NCBI RefSeq assembly: GCF_003473545.1
Contig: NZ_QUCM01000001.1
Coordinates: forward strand, 310,001 to 374,000
Reading direction: 5' to 3'
DNA length: 64,000 nt
DNA from: Clostridium sp. AM22-11AC
GTDB lineage: Bacteria; Bacillota; Clostridia; Lachnospirales; Lachnospiraceae
Every line of letters begins with the position of its first letter. Positions within the stretch are counted from its first letter, which is position 1. Under the pieces are notes generated by a model. It searched no databases. It was not told where the DNA came from and saw only the letters and a list, made by a program, of their open reading frames with translations. The position numbers and the translations under genes are program-made. Below, one piece after another: positions 26,497 to 35,028 of this stretch.

Positions 26497-27206
26497 ATCT
26501 TACCTCCTGCCGCATATTTATACCGTTTTTCCATTACATAAAACAGCTTTTCCACGCAGACGCACATAGCCCAGTATACGACAGCTACTGCAATATATGC
26601 CTCCAGATAACGGAAATTCACAGCTGCCGAATTGATAGCCGCTCCTAAAATATCATTTACGGAAATAAGATATACAATGGATGTGGACTTTAAAAGACCG
26701 ATCACATTGTTGCACAGAACAGGAAGGGCTGCAGGAACAGCCTGTGGAAAGACCACCCGAAACAATGTCTTTGTCCTGGTAAGTCCTATGGAATACGCAG
26801 CTTCATACTGTCCTTTTCCCACGGAAAGGAGAGCGCCAAGAACTGTTTCTGTGATTTGCACCACTGCATAAATGCTTAACGCAGCAATACCTATATATAT
26901 TTTATTCATAGTCTGCAGCGGCTTTGCCCACTCATAGCTTAATGCCAGGTAATCAATAGGCTTTAAGATCAGGTAATTGATCATAAGCACCAGCAGTACC
27001 GCCGGTATTCCTTTTAAAATATTAGACGCATTTTTTAAAAACGAAGCTGCAAAAGGAACATTGAAGCGGCGGATCACCGCAAAGGGAACACCAAAAAGGA
27101 AACCTATAAACAGGGGAGCAAAAGTCAGCAGCAAAGTAACCGGCATAGCTTCCCATATTTTCCCGATCACTGTAAAAACATACGAAAACTCAAAGGGCGA
27201 TGCCAT
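26493..27206 (-). CDS. amino-acid ABC transporter permease
   Basis: A 237-residue HisM/GlnP-type permease with about five helices and the EAA-type loop ([22 protein letters not shown]). I start at 27206, where AAGGAGG is correctly placed; the start lies 17 bp inside the preceding permease gene, the usual overlap for such pairs. It heterodimerises with the product of 27190-27906. Confidence 0.9.
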   Translation of the reverse strand: MASPFEFSYVFTVIGKIWEAMPVTLLLTFAPLFIGFLFGVPFAVIRRFNVPFAASFLKNASNILKGIPAVLLVLMINYLILKPIDYLALSYEWAKPLQTMNKIYIGIAALSIYAVVQITETVLGALLSVGKGQYEAAYSIGLTRTKTLFRVVFPQAVPAALPVLCNNVIGLLKSTSIVYLISVNDILGAAINSAAVNFRYLEAYIAVAVVYWAMCVCVEKLFYVMEKRYKYAAGGKI

Positions 27207-27906
27207 TTTCCTTCCTCCTTGTCTGACCATTAAGCCGGTGCTCCATCCAGGTAAACAAACGCTCCAGTAAATAGGAAACGATGATAAATATGATCGCTGC
27301 ATCTACATAGCCTTCCAGAACACGGTTGGTACGTGTTCCAATAGCTTTTACCTGACCCATGATATCAATAATTCCCAGTGTAAATGCCATTGCAGTTGCC
27401 TGGAAAGATCCGATCACACGGGTTCCAAATGCAGGCGCTGCTATTTTAAATGCCTGTGGGATAATGATCCTTTTATAGGTCTGAAATGTGGTAAGTCCTA
27501 CAGAAGCTGCCGCTTCAAGCTGGCCCTTGGGAACACTTTCAATAGAAGACCGGATGATCTCCGACATAAATGCCCCATCATTTAAAAGATATGTAACCAG
27601 TACAAAAAACAGCTTACTCCAATGGTTAATATCCACTCCTAAGGGTGCTACAAGAAGTGGCAGTCCATAATAGACTACAAATAGCTGCACCAGGATCGGG
27701 GTACCTCTTACAAAAGAGATATAAAGAGCTGCCAGTTCTTTTAACACTGGTATTTTAAAGATACGTGCCGCTGCCAGAATAAATCCCAGGACCAGCCCCC
27801 CTGCAACGCTCACTACTACAATAAGAAGCGTTACAGGGAAACGGGATAAGATCTTTGGGAAATATTCCACCATATCGCTGAAACGGAAAATGCTGGAAAG
27901 ATCCAT
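27190..27906 (-). CDS. amino-acid ABC transporter permease
   Basis: A 238-residue permease of the same HisM family. Its EAA loop reads EAAASVGLTTFQTYKRIIIPQA, and the motif FVRGTPILVQLFVVYYGLP marks polar-amino-acid permeases. It ends in a basic tail (NGQTRRKE) overlapping the start of the second permease. It is second in the operon after the binding protein. Confidence 0.92.
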   Translation of the reverse strand: MDLSSIFRFSDMVEYFPKILSRFPVTLLIVVVSVAGGLVLGFILAAARIFKIPVLKELAALYISFVRGTPILVQLFVVYYGLPLLVAPLGVDINHWSKLFFVLVTYLLNDGAFMSEIIRSSIESVPKGQLEAAASVGLTTFQTYKRIIIPQAFKIAAPAFGTRVIGSFQATAMAFTLGIIDIMGQVKAIGTRTNRVLEGYVDAAIIFIIVSYLLERLFTWMEHRLNGQTRRKENGIAL

Positions 27907-27973
27907 GTTTTATGCTCCTGTTCTGTTACTGTTCATGTTATAAGATCATTCATAAAATACGTGTACCGTAAAT

Positions 27974-28840
27974 TTATTCTTCTGAGTTATAATCACTTCC
28001 TGTGTACTCAATAGAAAGCTTTGTAAGAGTTCCGTCTTCTTTCATTGACTTTAAAGCAGTATCCATGTCATCCCGGAGCTGTTCCTCTCCCTGTGCCAGC
28101 ATGAAATAGGCCTGTGACTCGCTGAAATAGCTGTCTTCGTTAATATCATAGCCACCGCCAAATGCTTCATTGTATTTTTTAAATGTCTTCTTGGTTGCAA
28201 CAATGGCATCCAGTCTTCCGTTCATTACATCATCATAAATACTTTCATTGGTAGCACCATTGGAATATACAATATCGATTTTATTGTCATGTTCTGCATT
28301 GTATGTTTCCAGAATCGCTGCTGTGTTGCTTCCCTGACCGGCACTTACTTTCTTTCCAACCAGATCATCAATAGAGTGGATATCATCTCTTCCTTTTTTG
28401 TATACAAGACGCTTATTGTAAGCGGCAAAACCTTCATTTGTAAACAGATACTTCTTCTCTCTTTCCGGGTTCTTCTCAAACTGCTGGGAGCCAATGGAAA
28501 CCTTCTTTGCATCCAGAGCAACAGAAATGTTGGCAAGTTCCATGTTTTCAATCTGGAATTCATACTGTGGAAGGCGGTTGTCGATCTCCTGTAAAACAGC
28601 TACATCATAGCCTGCAGGCTGATTGTTTTCATCTATGTAGGTATATGGTTCAAAAGTGGCACCTACTGCCACATAGACTTTTCTTACTTCCTGGCTGTCT
28701 GAATTTCCCTGGGTTGTATTCTGTCCTGCATCCTGAGCTGCCCCACTCTCTGCTGTTTTGCTGCTGCAACCAGCTAAAACTGCTGCCGCAAGTACAGCTC
28801 CTGCAAATATTCTGATGCCTGACTTCCATTTTCCTCTCAT
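27974..28840 (-). CDS. amino-acid ABC transporter substrate-binding lipoprotein
   Basis: About 288 residues. A lipoprotein signal ends in VLAGC, followed by a Gln/Ser/Asn-rich linker and an SBP_bac_3 domain opening with VYVAVGATFEPYTYID and containing the family's GYDVAVLQEI. The start at 28840 has AGGAGG 8 bp upstream. It is first gene of the importer operon and 67 bp before permease 1. It resembles cystine-binding proteins (TcyJ/K), but the ligand is not certain. Confidence 0.88.
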   Translation of the reverse strand: MRGKWKSGIRIFAGAVLAAAVLAGCSSKTAESGAAQDAGQNTTQGNSDSQEVRKVYVAVGATFEPYTYIDENNQPAGYDVAVLQEIDNRLPQYEFQIENMELANISVALDAKKVSIGSQQFEKNPEREKKYLFTNEGFAAYNKRLVYKKGRDDIHSIDDLVGKKVSAGQGSNTAAILETYNAEHDNKIDIVYSNGATNESIYDDVMNGRLDAIVATKKTFKKYNEAFGGGYDINEDSYFSESQAYFMLAQGEEQLRDDMDTALKSMKEDGTLTKLSIEYTGSDYNSEE

Positions 28841-28909
28841 AATTGCTGCCTCCTGATCTTTCATGATCTCATCTATTCTGTTCTCACTTTTTCCAACCTA
28901 TCTAATCTG

Positions 28910-29677
28910 TTATTTCTCTTCTTTTTTATCGTCCTCATCATCCCATAAAGGCTGCTGTAAAAGCCGCTTATAATAAGCTCTTGTCTGATACAGCGCACCT
29001 ACCGGGTTGTGGGCCAGAACACGGTCCTTTGTGACCAGCGTAGTTGCCAGAGCCTTGGAATATTTATAAAATAAACTGTCATGGCCTACACAAAGCCCCA
29101 CTACTACATTTAACTGGGTCCCCGCTTTATTTAAAAGCTTTGCCTGTAAAATAGGATTACACATCACCGGTCCGGTCTTACATGTATATTTGGGATCCAG
29201 ACCAATATCTGTTTTATCTACAGAACCTACCTTACATGCCACTCCGTATACATCAAAGCCATTTAATTTCAGTATCCTTGCGAAAATACGGCTCTCTTCG
29301 ATCAGGCCCACACAGGTTGCGATGCCGATCTTCTTTGCACCGATCCTTTTCGCTACTTCCATGATCTCCTCTACACGGGTATATTTTCCATAAAAGCCAC
29401 CTTCCACTTCAGCTGAAGCAATGGCTATCTTATTGTTTTCTTCATTTTCTGTATAAAGCTTAACTACTTTTTCTAATTCTTTTTCAGTCAGTTTTTCTGT
29501 AAGACAAAATTCCGGATAAGAAGCGTTCCGCTTGGAACAGTTAAGCACACCACAGTCCGTACAGCTGTGGGGAAATATCTTTTTCTCTGCACTTACTGAC
29601 ACTTCCTGAGTTTTTTCCACATTTTTCTTAGCCTTACTGCTTTTTACCTTGCTATCTTTTTCTTTCTTGTCACTCAT
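28910..29677 (-). CDS. DUF1847 protein, cysteine-rich metal-binding
   Basis: A 255-residue protein. The first ~35 residues are a Lys/Glu-rich, probably disordered extension. Then comes the DUF1847 cysteine cluster (HSCTDCGVLNC), a Rossmann-like region with KIGIATCVGLIEESR, a conserved CKVGSVDK and VGLCVGHDSLF. The family is of unknown function and is common in anaerobes; the cysteines suggest metal or Fe-S binding. It is monocistronic under a strong promoter. Confidence 0.8.
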   Translation of the reverse strand: MSDKKEKDSKVKSSKAKKNVEKTQEVSVSAEKKIFPHSCTDCGVLNCSKRNASYPEFCLTEKLTEKELEKVVKLYTENEENNKIAIASAEVEGGFYGKYTRVEEIMEVAKRIGAKKIGIATCVGLIEESRIFARILKLNGFDVYGVACKVGSVDKTDIGLDPKYTCKTGPVMCNPILQAKLLNKAGTQLNVVVGLCVGHDSLFYKYSKALATTLVTKDRVLAHNPVGALYQTRAYYKRLLQQPLWDDEDDKKEEK

Positions 29678-29701
29678 ATGCTTTCTCCTCGCCTTTTATT
29701 A

Positions 29702-29757
29702 ACCAATCACATTGGTATGTTAATGGGTATTATAGAGATGGTGAGCATTTTTGTCAA
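29702..29757 (-). promoter_or_regulatory. DUF1847 gene promoter with palindrome
   Basis: Minus strand TTGACA (29757..29752), 17-bp spacer, TATAAT (29734..29729): a near-perfect promoter. The palindrome ACCAAT-N3-ATTGGT at 29702-29716 lies just downstream of the start site and could bind a repressor. Confidence 0.65.
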
Positions 29758-29887
29758 CAAGTGATTTTCTATTGCCAGTTATAAAAGAAGACTATAGCAG
29801 AACAATTGCACAAAATGTCTGTTCCACATAAAAATCACAAATTTCTCTGGTATACTCACAAAAACAATGAAAGTAAAGAGAGGTACA

Positions 29888-31435
29888 ATGTTTATGAAGA
29901 TCCTCAGAAAAACACTGCATATCGGCGGCATGAGCTGTGTAAACTGTGAACACAGGATCCGGTACGTCCTGAAAACCGCACCCGGGATCCAGGACGCTAC
30001 TGTAAGCTACAATACCGGCCTTGCCCATGTTACTTACGATACCGATACCATTTCCTTAAAACAGATCCGGGAGATCATTGAAAAAAACGGCTATACCACT
30101 TTGCCGGAAACAGGAACATCCGATTATGATATGAAAAAAAACTTTGTCTCACTGGCTGTTATCCTGTTTTTATATGCCCTTTTACAGCATTTCGGCATTC
30201 TCAACCTGCTGGCTCCAGGGCAGCTGGCAGATACAAAAATGGGCTATGGCATGCTGTTTGTGATCGGACTTATTACATCTGTACACTGTATTGCCATGTG
30301 CGGCGGCATCAACCTGTCCCAGTGTATTCCACAACCTTCAAATGCCTCTGATGTTTCCGGAAGCAGCCGCGCTCTTGACATTTTTCTTCCGGCTCTTCTT
30401 TATAATACAGGCCGTGTGATTTCTTATACAGCGATTGGTTTTCTTTTAGGTCTTGTTGGCATGCTGTTAGGCGCCGGTACACAGACCGAGATTTCCTATT
30501 TTCTCCAGGGTAGCTTAAAAATGATCGCCGGAATTTTTATGGTGATCATGGGCATCAATATGCTGGGGATCTTTCCCTGGCTTCGTCCACTTACCTTACG
30601 GATCCCACGTTTTTTATCCACAAAAGTCCTTAAAAAGCGTGCTTCCAGCCGACAGCCACTGTTTGTTGGACTTTTAAACGGCCTGATGCCCTGCGGTCCC
30701 CTTCAGTCCATGCAGATTGTGGCTCTGGCCTGCCAAAATCCATTTTCCGGTGCTTTATCCATGTTTTTATTCAGTCTTGGAACCGTTCCCCTTATGCTTG
30801 GGCTTGGCTCTCTGGTCTCCGTTCTTGGAAAGCGTTTTGCAAAAAAAATGACCACTGTTGGCGCCATCCTTGTAGTTGTCCTCGGTCTTGCCATGTTTTC
30901 CCAGGGAACTGCATTAGCCGGTATTTCCGAAGGCCCGGAAAATTCTCAAAATACAGCAAATCCTCAAAATACGGGAACTTCCGAAGATCAGGGAACCTCG
31001 ACAGATACCACAGATTCTTCCAATGCTGCCGATAAAACACCCCAGGATGAAAATGCAAATAACATCCAGGTCATCTACAGCACCTTACAGCGCGGAAGAT
31101 ATCCTGATATCAAAGTTCAGACCGGTGTTCCTATAAAATGGATCATCAATGCTCCCAAAGGCTCCCTTAACGGCTGCAACTACAGAATGTTGCTGCGCTC
31201 CTTCGGAATTGAACATACCCTTTCAGAAGGAGAAAATGTGATCGAATTTACTCCTTCTAAATCCGGAACTTTTCAATATACTTGCTGGATGGGAATGATA
31301 CGTGGTAATATCACTGTAACAGATACACTAGAAACTTCTCCAACTGATCCAGATACAAGTACAGGAGCGGAAGAAACAGATCCTGAAACAGAACCATTTT
31401 TTAACGGCTCCGGTATGGGCTGCTGCGGAAGCTAA
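29888..31435 (+). CDS. HMA - TauE/SafE-like membrane - cupredoxin fusion (metal handling)
   Basis: A 515-residue three-part protein. Residues about 10-75 are a heavy-metal-associated domain with GGMSCVNCEHR. About 100-340 is a six-helix DsbD/TauE/SafE-like (UreH-type) membrane domain with GLITSVHCIAMCGGI and GLLNGLMPCGPLQ. After a Ser/Thr/Asn-rich linker, about 395-475 is a cupredoxin-like domain (GCNYRMLL, YTCWMGM). A C-terminal tail ends GMGCCGS. I start at 29888, where AGAGAGG is well placed. Cu(I)/Ag(I) capture or export is the likely role, inferred from the domains. A two-component system follows within 60 bp and probably regulates or senses for it. Confidence 0.85.
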   Translation: MFMKILRKTLHIGGMSCVNCEHRIRYVLKTAPGIQDATVSYNTGLAHVTYDTDTISLKQIREIIEKNGYTTLPETGTSDYDMKKNFVSLAVILFLYALLQHFGILNLLAPGQLADTKMGYGMLFVIGLITSVHCIAMCGGINLSQCIPQPSNASDVSGSSRALDIFLPALLYNTGRVISYTAIGFLLGLVGMLLGAGTQTEISYFLQGSLKMIAGIFMVIMGINMLGIFPWLRPLTLRIPRFLSTKVLKKRASSRQPLFVGLLNGLMPCGPLQSMQIVALACQNPFSGALSMFLFSLGTVPLMLGLGSLVSVLGKRFAKKMTTVGAILVVVLGLAMFSQGTALAGISEGPENSQNTANPQNTGTSEDQGTSTDTTDSSNAADKTPQDENANNIQVIYSTLQRGRYPDIKVQTGVPIKWIINAPKGSLNGCNYRMLLRSFGIEHTLSEGENVIEFTPSKSGTFQYTCWMGMIRGNITVTDTLETSPTDPDTSTGAEETDPETEPFFNGSGMGCCGS

Positions 31436-31491
31436 AAACATCTGGAATTGTATGGCGAAAACTTGTAATGAGGATGTTTAAGAAGGAATGG

Positions 31492-32205
31492 ATGATTGAT
31501 ATGATGGAACAGAAAACGATACTGATCGTCGATGATGAAAACATGATGCGTGAGGCCGTTGCCTCCTATCTTGAAAAGCAGGGATATCATGTGCTCCAGG
31601 CAGAAACAGGAACGCAGGCACTCAGCCTTCTGGAAAAAGAAACGGTTTCCTTTGTAATCCTGGACCTGATGCTTCCAGATATATCCGGTGAAGAAATCTG
31701 TTCCAGAATACGCAGGCAGTCCCGGATTCCCATTATCATGCTCACAGCCAAAACCATGGAAGATGATATGTTAAATGGTTTAAACCTTGGAGCAGACGAT
31801 TATATCACCAAGCCTTTCAGCCTGAAAAACCTGTATGCCAGGATCCAGGCAGTATGGCGCAGGTCAGACCATGACCTGAAGCCTCTTGCAGAAAAATTTT
31901 CATGGAATGCCGGGGATCTGGTGATCGACTATAACCGGAAAGAAGTGTTAAAAAAAGGGGAAACTATTTCACTTACCCCCATTGAATGGAAGATCTTATC
32001 TGCATTTACCAGATATCCTCAAAAAGTATTTACAAGAGACGAACTGATTGCTTCCGCTTTCGACACGGATTTTTCCGGATATGACCGGGTGATTGACACC
32101 CACATTAAAAATCTGAGAAAGAAAATAGAAGATGACCCCAAAAATCCCATTTATCTGTGTACAGTTCATGGAATTGGATACAAGTTCGGGGGAAATATAC
32201 AATGA
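31492..32205 (+). CDS. OmpR-family response regulator
   Basis: About 237 residues: a receiver domain (IVDDENMM, phospho-acceptor in VILDLMLPD, KPFS) and a C-terminal winged helix (TPIEWKILSAF, DRVIDTHIKNLRKK). ATG at 31492 follows AGAAGG by 5 bp; other in-frame ATGs lie close by. The last codon and stop overlap the kinase start (ATGA). Together with the upstream metal-handling fusion this could be a CusRS-like metal-responsive unit. Confidence 0.9.
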   Translation: MIDMMEQKTILIVDDENMMREAVASYLEKQGYHVLQAETGTQALSLLEKETVSFVILDLMLPDISGEEICSRIRRQSRIPIIMLTAKTMEDDMLNGLNLGADDYITKPFSLKNLYARIQAVWRRSDHDLKPLAEKFSWNAGDLVIDYNRKEVLKKGETISLTPIEWKILSAFTRYPQKVFTRDELIASAFDTDFSGYDRVIDTHIKNLRKKIEDDPKNPIYLCTVHGIGYKFGGNIQ

Positions 32206-33611
32206 AGCAGAAAAAACATAAGATAAGCACACAATTATCTGCCGGATTTGCAGTAATCGTCCTGATCACTATTTCCGTAATCAGTCTCACTGCCAATCTG
32301 CTGATCAGCCATCAGTTTGAGAAATATGTAGCCAGACAGAGGGAGACCTTTGCCGAACAGCTGATCACCACACTTCTGTCCCAGTATAACAGCAGCAACC
32401 AGACCTGGAACCTGGATTATATCCATGGTGTGGGAATGTATGCTTTAAAAGACGGATATATCATCAAAGTGTATGACAAAGATAAAAATATCATCTGGGA
32501 TGCCGAAAATCATGACATGACCCTATGCCACCAGATCATGAAAGACATCCATACAAATATGGAGAAGAAGCGGCCCGGCCTTAAGGGCAGTTTTTCCACT
32601 TATCACTATACATTAAGCCAGGACAATAAAATTGCCGGTTATGCAGACATCAGCTACTACGGCCCTTATTATTTCAGTGAAAGTGACTTCCAGTTTCTGG
32701 ACTCATTAAACCAGATCCTGTTTATCACCGGTATTTCTTCTCTTATCCTTGCAGTGATCGCCGGTATGCTCCTTGCAAAACGGCTTTCTGTTCCTCTTAC
32801 AAAGGCAAAGGAAACGGCCGAAAAGATTGCTGATGGAAATTATCAGATCCGATATGGCTCAGATAAAGCCAATACAACTGCACTGGAACTGGCACAGCTT
32901 GGTCAGGCTATTGACCATATGGCTGAAAATCTTGAAAAACAGGAAGAAGTCCGCAGACAGCTAACCTCCGACGTAGCCCATGAACTGCGCACACCGGTGG
33001 CAAATGTATCTTCCCAGCTGGAAGCTATAATCGAGGAAGTATGGGAACCTACAAAAGAGCGGCTTCAAAGCTGCTATGATGAACTCGGCCGGATCTCCGG
33101 TATCATTTCTGACCTGGAAAAACTGCGCCAGATCGAGGCTTCCAATATGGTTCTGGAGAAAGAACCAGTTGACCTTTTAGAATTGGCTCAGGCAGTAAAA
33201 ACTGCTTTTGAACCGGAACTGGCAAAAAAGAAACTCACCTGCATGGTAACAGGTGAGTCTGCTATTATCTCCGGAGACCAGAGACGGCTCCACCAGGTGA
33301 TCTTCAACCTGGTATCCAATGCTGTTAAATATTCTACCGAAAGCGGTCAGATCCTGATAGATATCCACAATTCAGGCAAAAACGTGCAGCTGACCGTCAA
33401 AGATCAGGGCATCGGTATCGCTAAAGAAGACATTCCTCTGATCTTTGAACGCTTCTACCGTACCGACCGCTCCCGCAACCGCAAAACCGGCGGCGCAGGT
33501 ATTGGTCTGACCATTGTAAAAGCCATTGTGCTGGCACATGGTGGAAATATTTCTGTGGAAAGTGTAAAAGGCTGCGGAAGCTGCTTTATGGTGGTATTAC
33601 CGAAAAAATAA
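32202..33611 (+). CDS. membrane sensor histidine kinase
   Basis: A 469-residue sensor kinase. It has a TM helix at residues 12-32, an extracytoplasmic domain of about 140 residues, a second TM, HAMP (AKRLSVPLTKAKETAEKIADG), H-box SDVAHELRTPVANV, N-box FNLVSNAVKYS and G-box GGAGIGLTIVKAI. The start overlaps the response regulator stop (ATGA), so the two are co-translated. No His/Met-rich metal motif is visible in the sensor domain, so the signal is open. Confidence 0.92.
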   Translation: MKQKKHKISTQLSAGFAVIVLITISVISLTANLLISHQFEKYVARQRETFAEQLITTLLSQYNSSNQTWNLDYIHGVGMYALKDGYIIKVYDKDKNIIWDAENHDMTLCHQIMKDIHTNMEKKRPGLKGSFSTYHYTLSQDNKIAGYADISYYGPYYFSESDFQFLDSLNQILFITGISSLILAVIAGMLLAKRLSVPLTKAKETAEKIADGNYQIRYGSDKANTTALELAQLGQAIDHMAENLEKQEEVRRQLTSDVAHELRTPVANVSSQLEAIIEEVWEPTKERLQSCYDELGRISGIISDLEKLRQIEASNMVLEKEPVDLLELAQAVKTAFEPELAKKKLTCMVTGESAIISGDQRRLHQVIFNLVSNAVKYSTESGQILIDIHNSGKNVQLTVKDQGIGIAKEDIPLIFERFYRTDRSRNRKTGGAGIGLTIVKAIVLAHGGNISVESVKGCGSCFMVVLPKK

Positions 33612-33629
33612 ATCCCGCTTTTATTTATC

Positions 33630-33812
33630 CTAACACTGATGTTCCCCACAGTGATGTTCTCCGCAGGAATGTCCCGCTCCATGCTCATGATGAGTGCAGT
33701 GCACATCCGGGTTATAGTCTAATTTTCCTTCTGCATATGCTTTTATTTGTCTGGCGGAGCTGTCGGCCCTTTTACAGCTGCCGGTGCAGCAAAAAGCCGC
33801 CGGAAAAAGCTT
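33630..33812 (-). pseudogene. orphan Cys/His-rich C-terminal coding remnant
   Basis: An open frame of 60 codons with no usable start codon. Its 5' end lies inside the hsp20 terminator. The product is strikingly metal-ligand rich: AAFCCTGSCKRAD, then HCTHHEHGAGHSCGEHHCG before the stop. Such composition is unlikely by chance in non-coding DNA. I read it as the 3' end of a gene whose front was lost, but a family could not be named. Confidence 0.35.
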
Positions 33813-33832
33813 TTACACTTCTTCCGGCGGCT
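33795..33832. terminator. bidirectional terminator between kinase operon and hsp20
   Basis: AGCCGCCGGAA (33795-33805) pairs with TTCCGGCGGCT (33822-33832). On the minus strand it is followed by TTTTT, ending hsp20; on the plus strand by CTTATTTAT. Confidence 0.8.
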
Positions 33833-33889
33833 CTTATTTATAACCTTATGACCTTATTTAGTTGACCAGCTCCCGCTCCCTGTTTCATA

Positions 33890-34354
33890 TTAACCTTCAA
33901 TAGAAACATACTTCTTCTGCTCTACTGCCGGCTTTGCTTCCTTCTTCGGAACGAACAACTTCAGGATACCATGTTTGAACTCACCCTTGATATCTTCTTC
34001 TGTGATGTCTTCGCCTACATAGAAGCTTCTCTCACAGGATCCTGCGTAACGCTCTTTACGAATGTAACGGCCAGATTTCTTATCCTGTTCGTCTTTATCA
34101 AGTCCCTTGGCTGCACTGATGGTCATATAACCATTCTCCAGGGATACCTTGATCTCATCTTTTGTAAATCCAGGCAGATCCATTTCCAGCTCATAACCGC
34201 CTTCGGTTTCCTTGATATCAGTCTTCATCAGGTTTTTACCTCTGCGGCCGTACAGCTTCTTTTCTACATTGCTTTCTGTGTTATCATCAAAAAATGGAAA
34301 ATCCTTCATAAAGTTATCAAATAAATCTTCTCCAAAAATACTAGGCATTAACAT
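33890..34354 (-). CDS. small heat-shock protein Hsp20
   Basis: A 154-residue alpha-crystallin chaperone that holds unfolding proteins without ATP. A short N-terminal arm (FGEDLFDNFMKDFPFF) precedes the crystallin domain, which has DLPGFTKDEIKVSLENGYMTI and the closing GILKLFVPK. GGAG lies 9 bp before the ATG. It is controlled by a CIRCE element, so HrcA repression is expected. Confidence 0.92.
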   Translation of the reverse strand: MLMPSIFGEDLFDNFMKDFPFFDDNTESNVEKKLYGRRGKNLMKTDIKETEGGYELEMDLPGFTKDEIKVSLENGYMTISAAKGLDKDEQDKKSGRYIRKERYAGSCERSFYVGEDITEEDIKGEFKHGILKLFVPKKEAKPAVEQKKYVSIEG

Positions 34355-34504
34355 AAGTCATCTCTCCTTTTCCTATACTCTCTATGTTTTATTTTACTTG
34401 TTATCTTCTGGAACCGGGGATGTCTGGAAACTTCCCGGAACCTTTGGCATCTTACTTCTTTGCCTCTTTGTTCCTTTCTGTTTCCCTTCCTTTGTTCTAG
34501 CTGT

Positions 34505-34547
34505 AATATAACACTTATTATTAGCAATGTCAAGAGGCGAGTGCTAA
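34505..34547 (-). promoter_or_regulatory. CIRCE operator and hsp20 promoter
   Basis: On the minus strand TTAGCACTC, nine bases, then CATTGCTAA (34547..34521) match the CIRCE consensus, fully in the left half and 7 of 9 in the right. TTGACA (34534..34529), 17 bp, TATATT (34510..34505) form the promoter, whose -35 lies inside the CIRCE. HrcA binding would block polymerase. Confidence 0.85.
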
Positions 34548-34676
34548 TTTTTTATAAAAAACTTCCACACCGAGCTGGTCACGGAACAGCTCATAATCAA
34601 TGGATAAATCAAACCATCGAGAAGTTTTATCCTCTGCTGATTTGGTCGTTTCAATCAATACGCTACATTCTTCCAT
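34530..34676 (-). CDS. small hypothetical protein (48 aa) overlapping the hsp20 promoter
   Basis: ATG at 34676 with AAAGGA 9 bp upstream. The product begins MEECSVLIETTKSAEDKTSR and ends FYKKLALAS. The stop codon lies in the CIRCE spacer, so the tail is encoded by the operator itself. This suggests the gene was cut short by the junction with the hsp20 control region. It is unrecognised, though its composition looks coding. Confidence 0.4.
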   Translation of the reverse strand: MEECSVLIETTKSAEDKTSRWFDLSIDYELFRDQLGVEVFYKKLALAS

Positions 34677-34710
34677 CGTAATTCAGTCCTTTCTTCTGAT
34701 TTTGAGTATG

Positions 34711-34745
34711 AAAAAAGCAGTCGATCATAACGGAAAGACTGCTTT
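34711..34745 (-). terminator. leftward terminator after the ParE remnant
   Basis: AAAGCAGTC (34714-34722) pairs with GACTGCTTT (34737-34745), and on the minus strand TTTTTT follows. It lies 13 bp after the stop of the ParE-like remnant. Confidence 0.7.
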
Positions 34746-34757
34746 AAACCATATCCT

Positions 34758-34892
34758 TTATTGCTTTGTGTGGAGATTTAACTGATTGTCTATGTCCCGT
34801 CCGGCATACATTACTCTAAGAAAAGCAATATATTCAAAAATTCCTCTCAAATCACTGTCAGCCTGTTCGGATACTTCTATTTCATATATCAT
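34758..34892 (-). pseudogene. RelE/ParE-type toxin with central deletion
   Basis: A 44-residue frame. Its first 24 residues (MIYEIEVSEQADSDLRGIFEYIAF) match the N-terminal strand and helix of ParE/RelE toxins; only the first part is quoted as MIYEIEVSEQADSDL. Its remainder, RVMYAGRDIDNQLN, matches the C-terminal end. About 45-50 central residues of the usual ~95 are missing, in frame. No antitoxin gene is recognisable upstream. It is probably an inert relic of a toxin-antitoxin pair. Confidence 0.6.
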
Positions 34893-34978
34893 AAGCCATA
34901 ATCCTTGCGAATGTCAGCACAATAGCAATACTAATTTTATGCTCCAATAATCTTATTGAATATGTTCACATATAATAA

Positions 34979-35001
34979 TGAGGTCACATTCCATGACCTC
35001 A
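34979..35001 (-). terminator. terminator after the truncated MATE gene
   Basis: TGAGGTCA (34979-34986) pairs with TGACCTCA (34994-35001) with a 7-nt loop, followed on the minus strand by TTATTATAT. It lies 28 bp beyond the stop codon. The stretch 34893-34978 holds nothing else I can identify. Confidence 0.6.
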
Positions 35002-35028
35002 TCACTTTCATTTTTTCCAGATCTGCCA

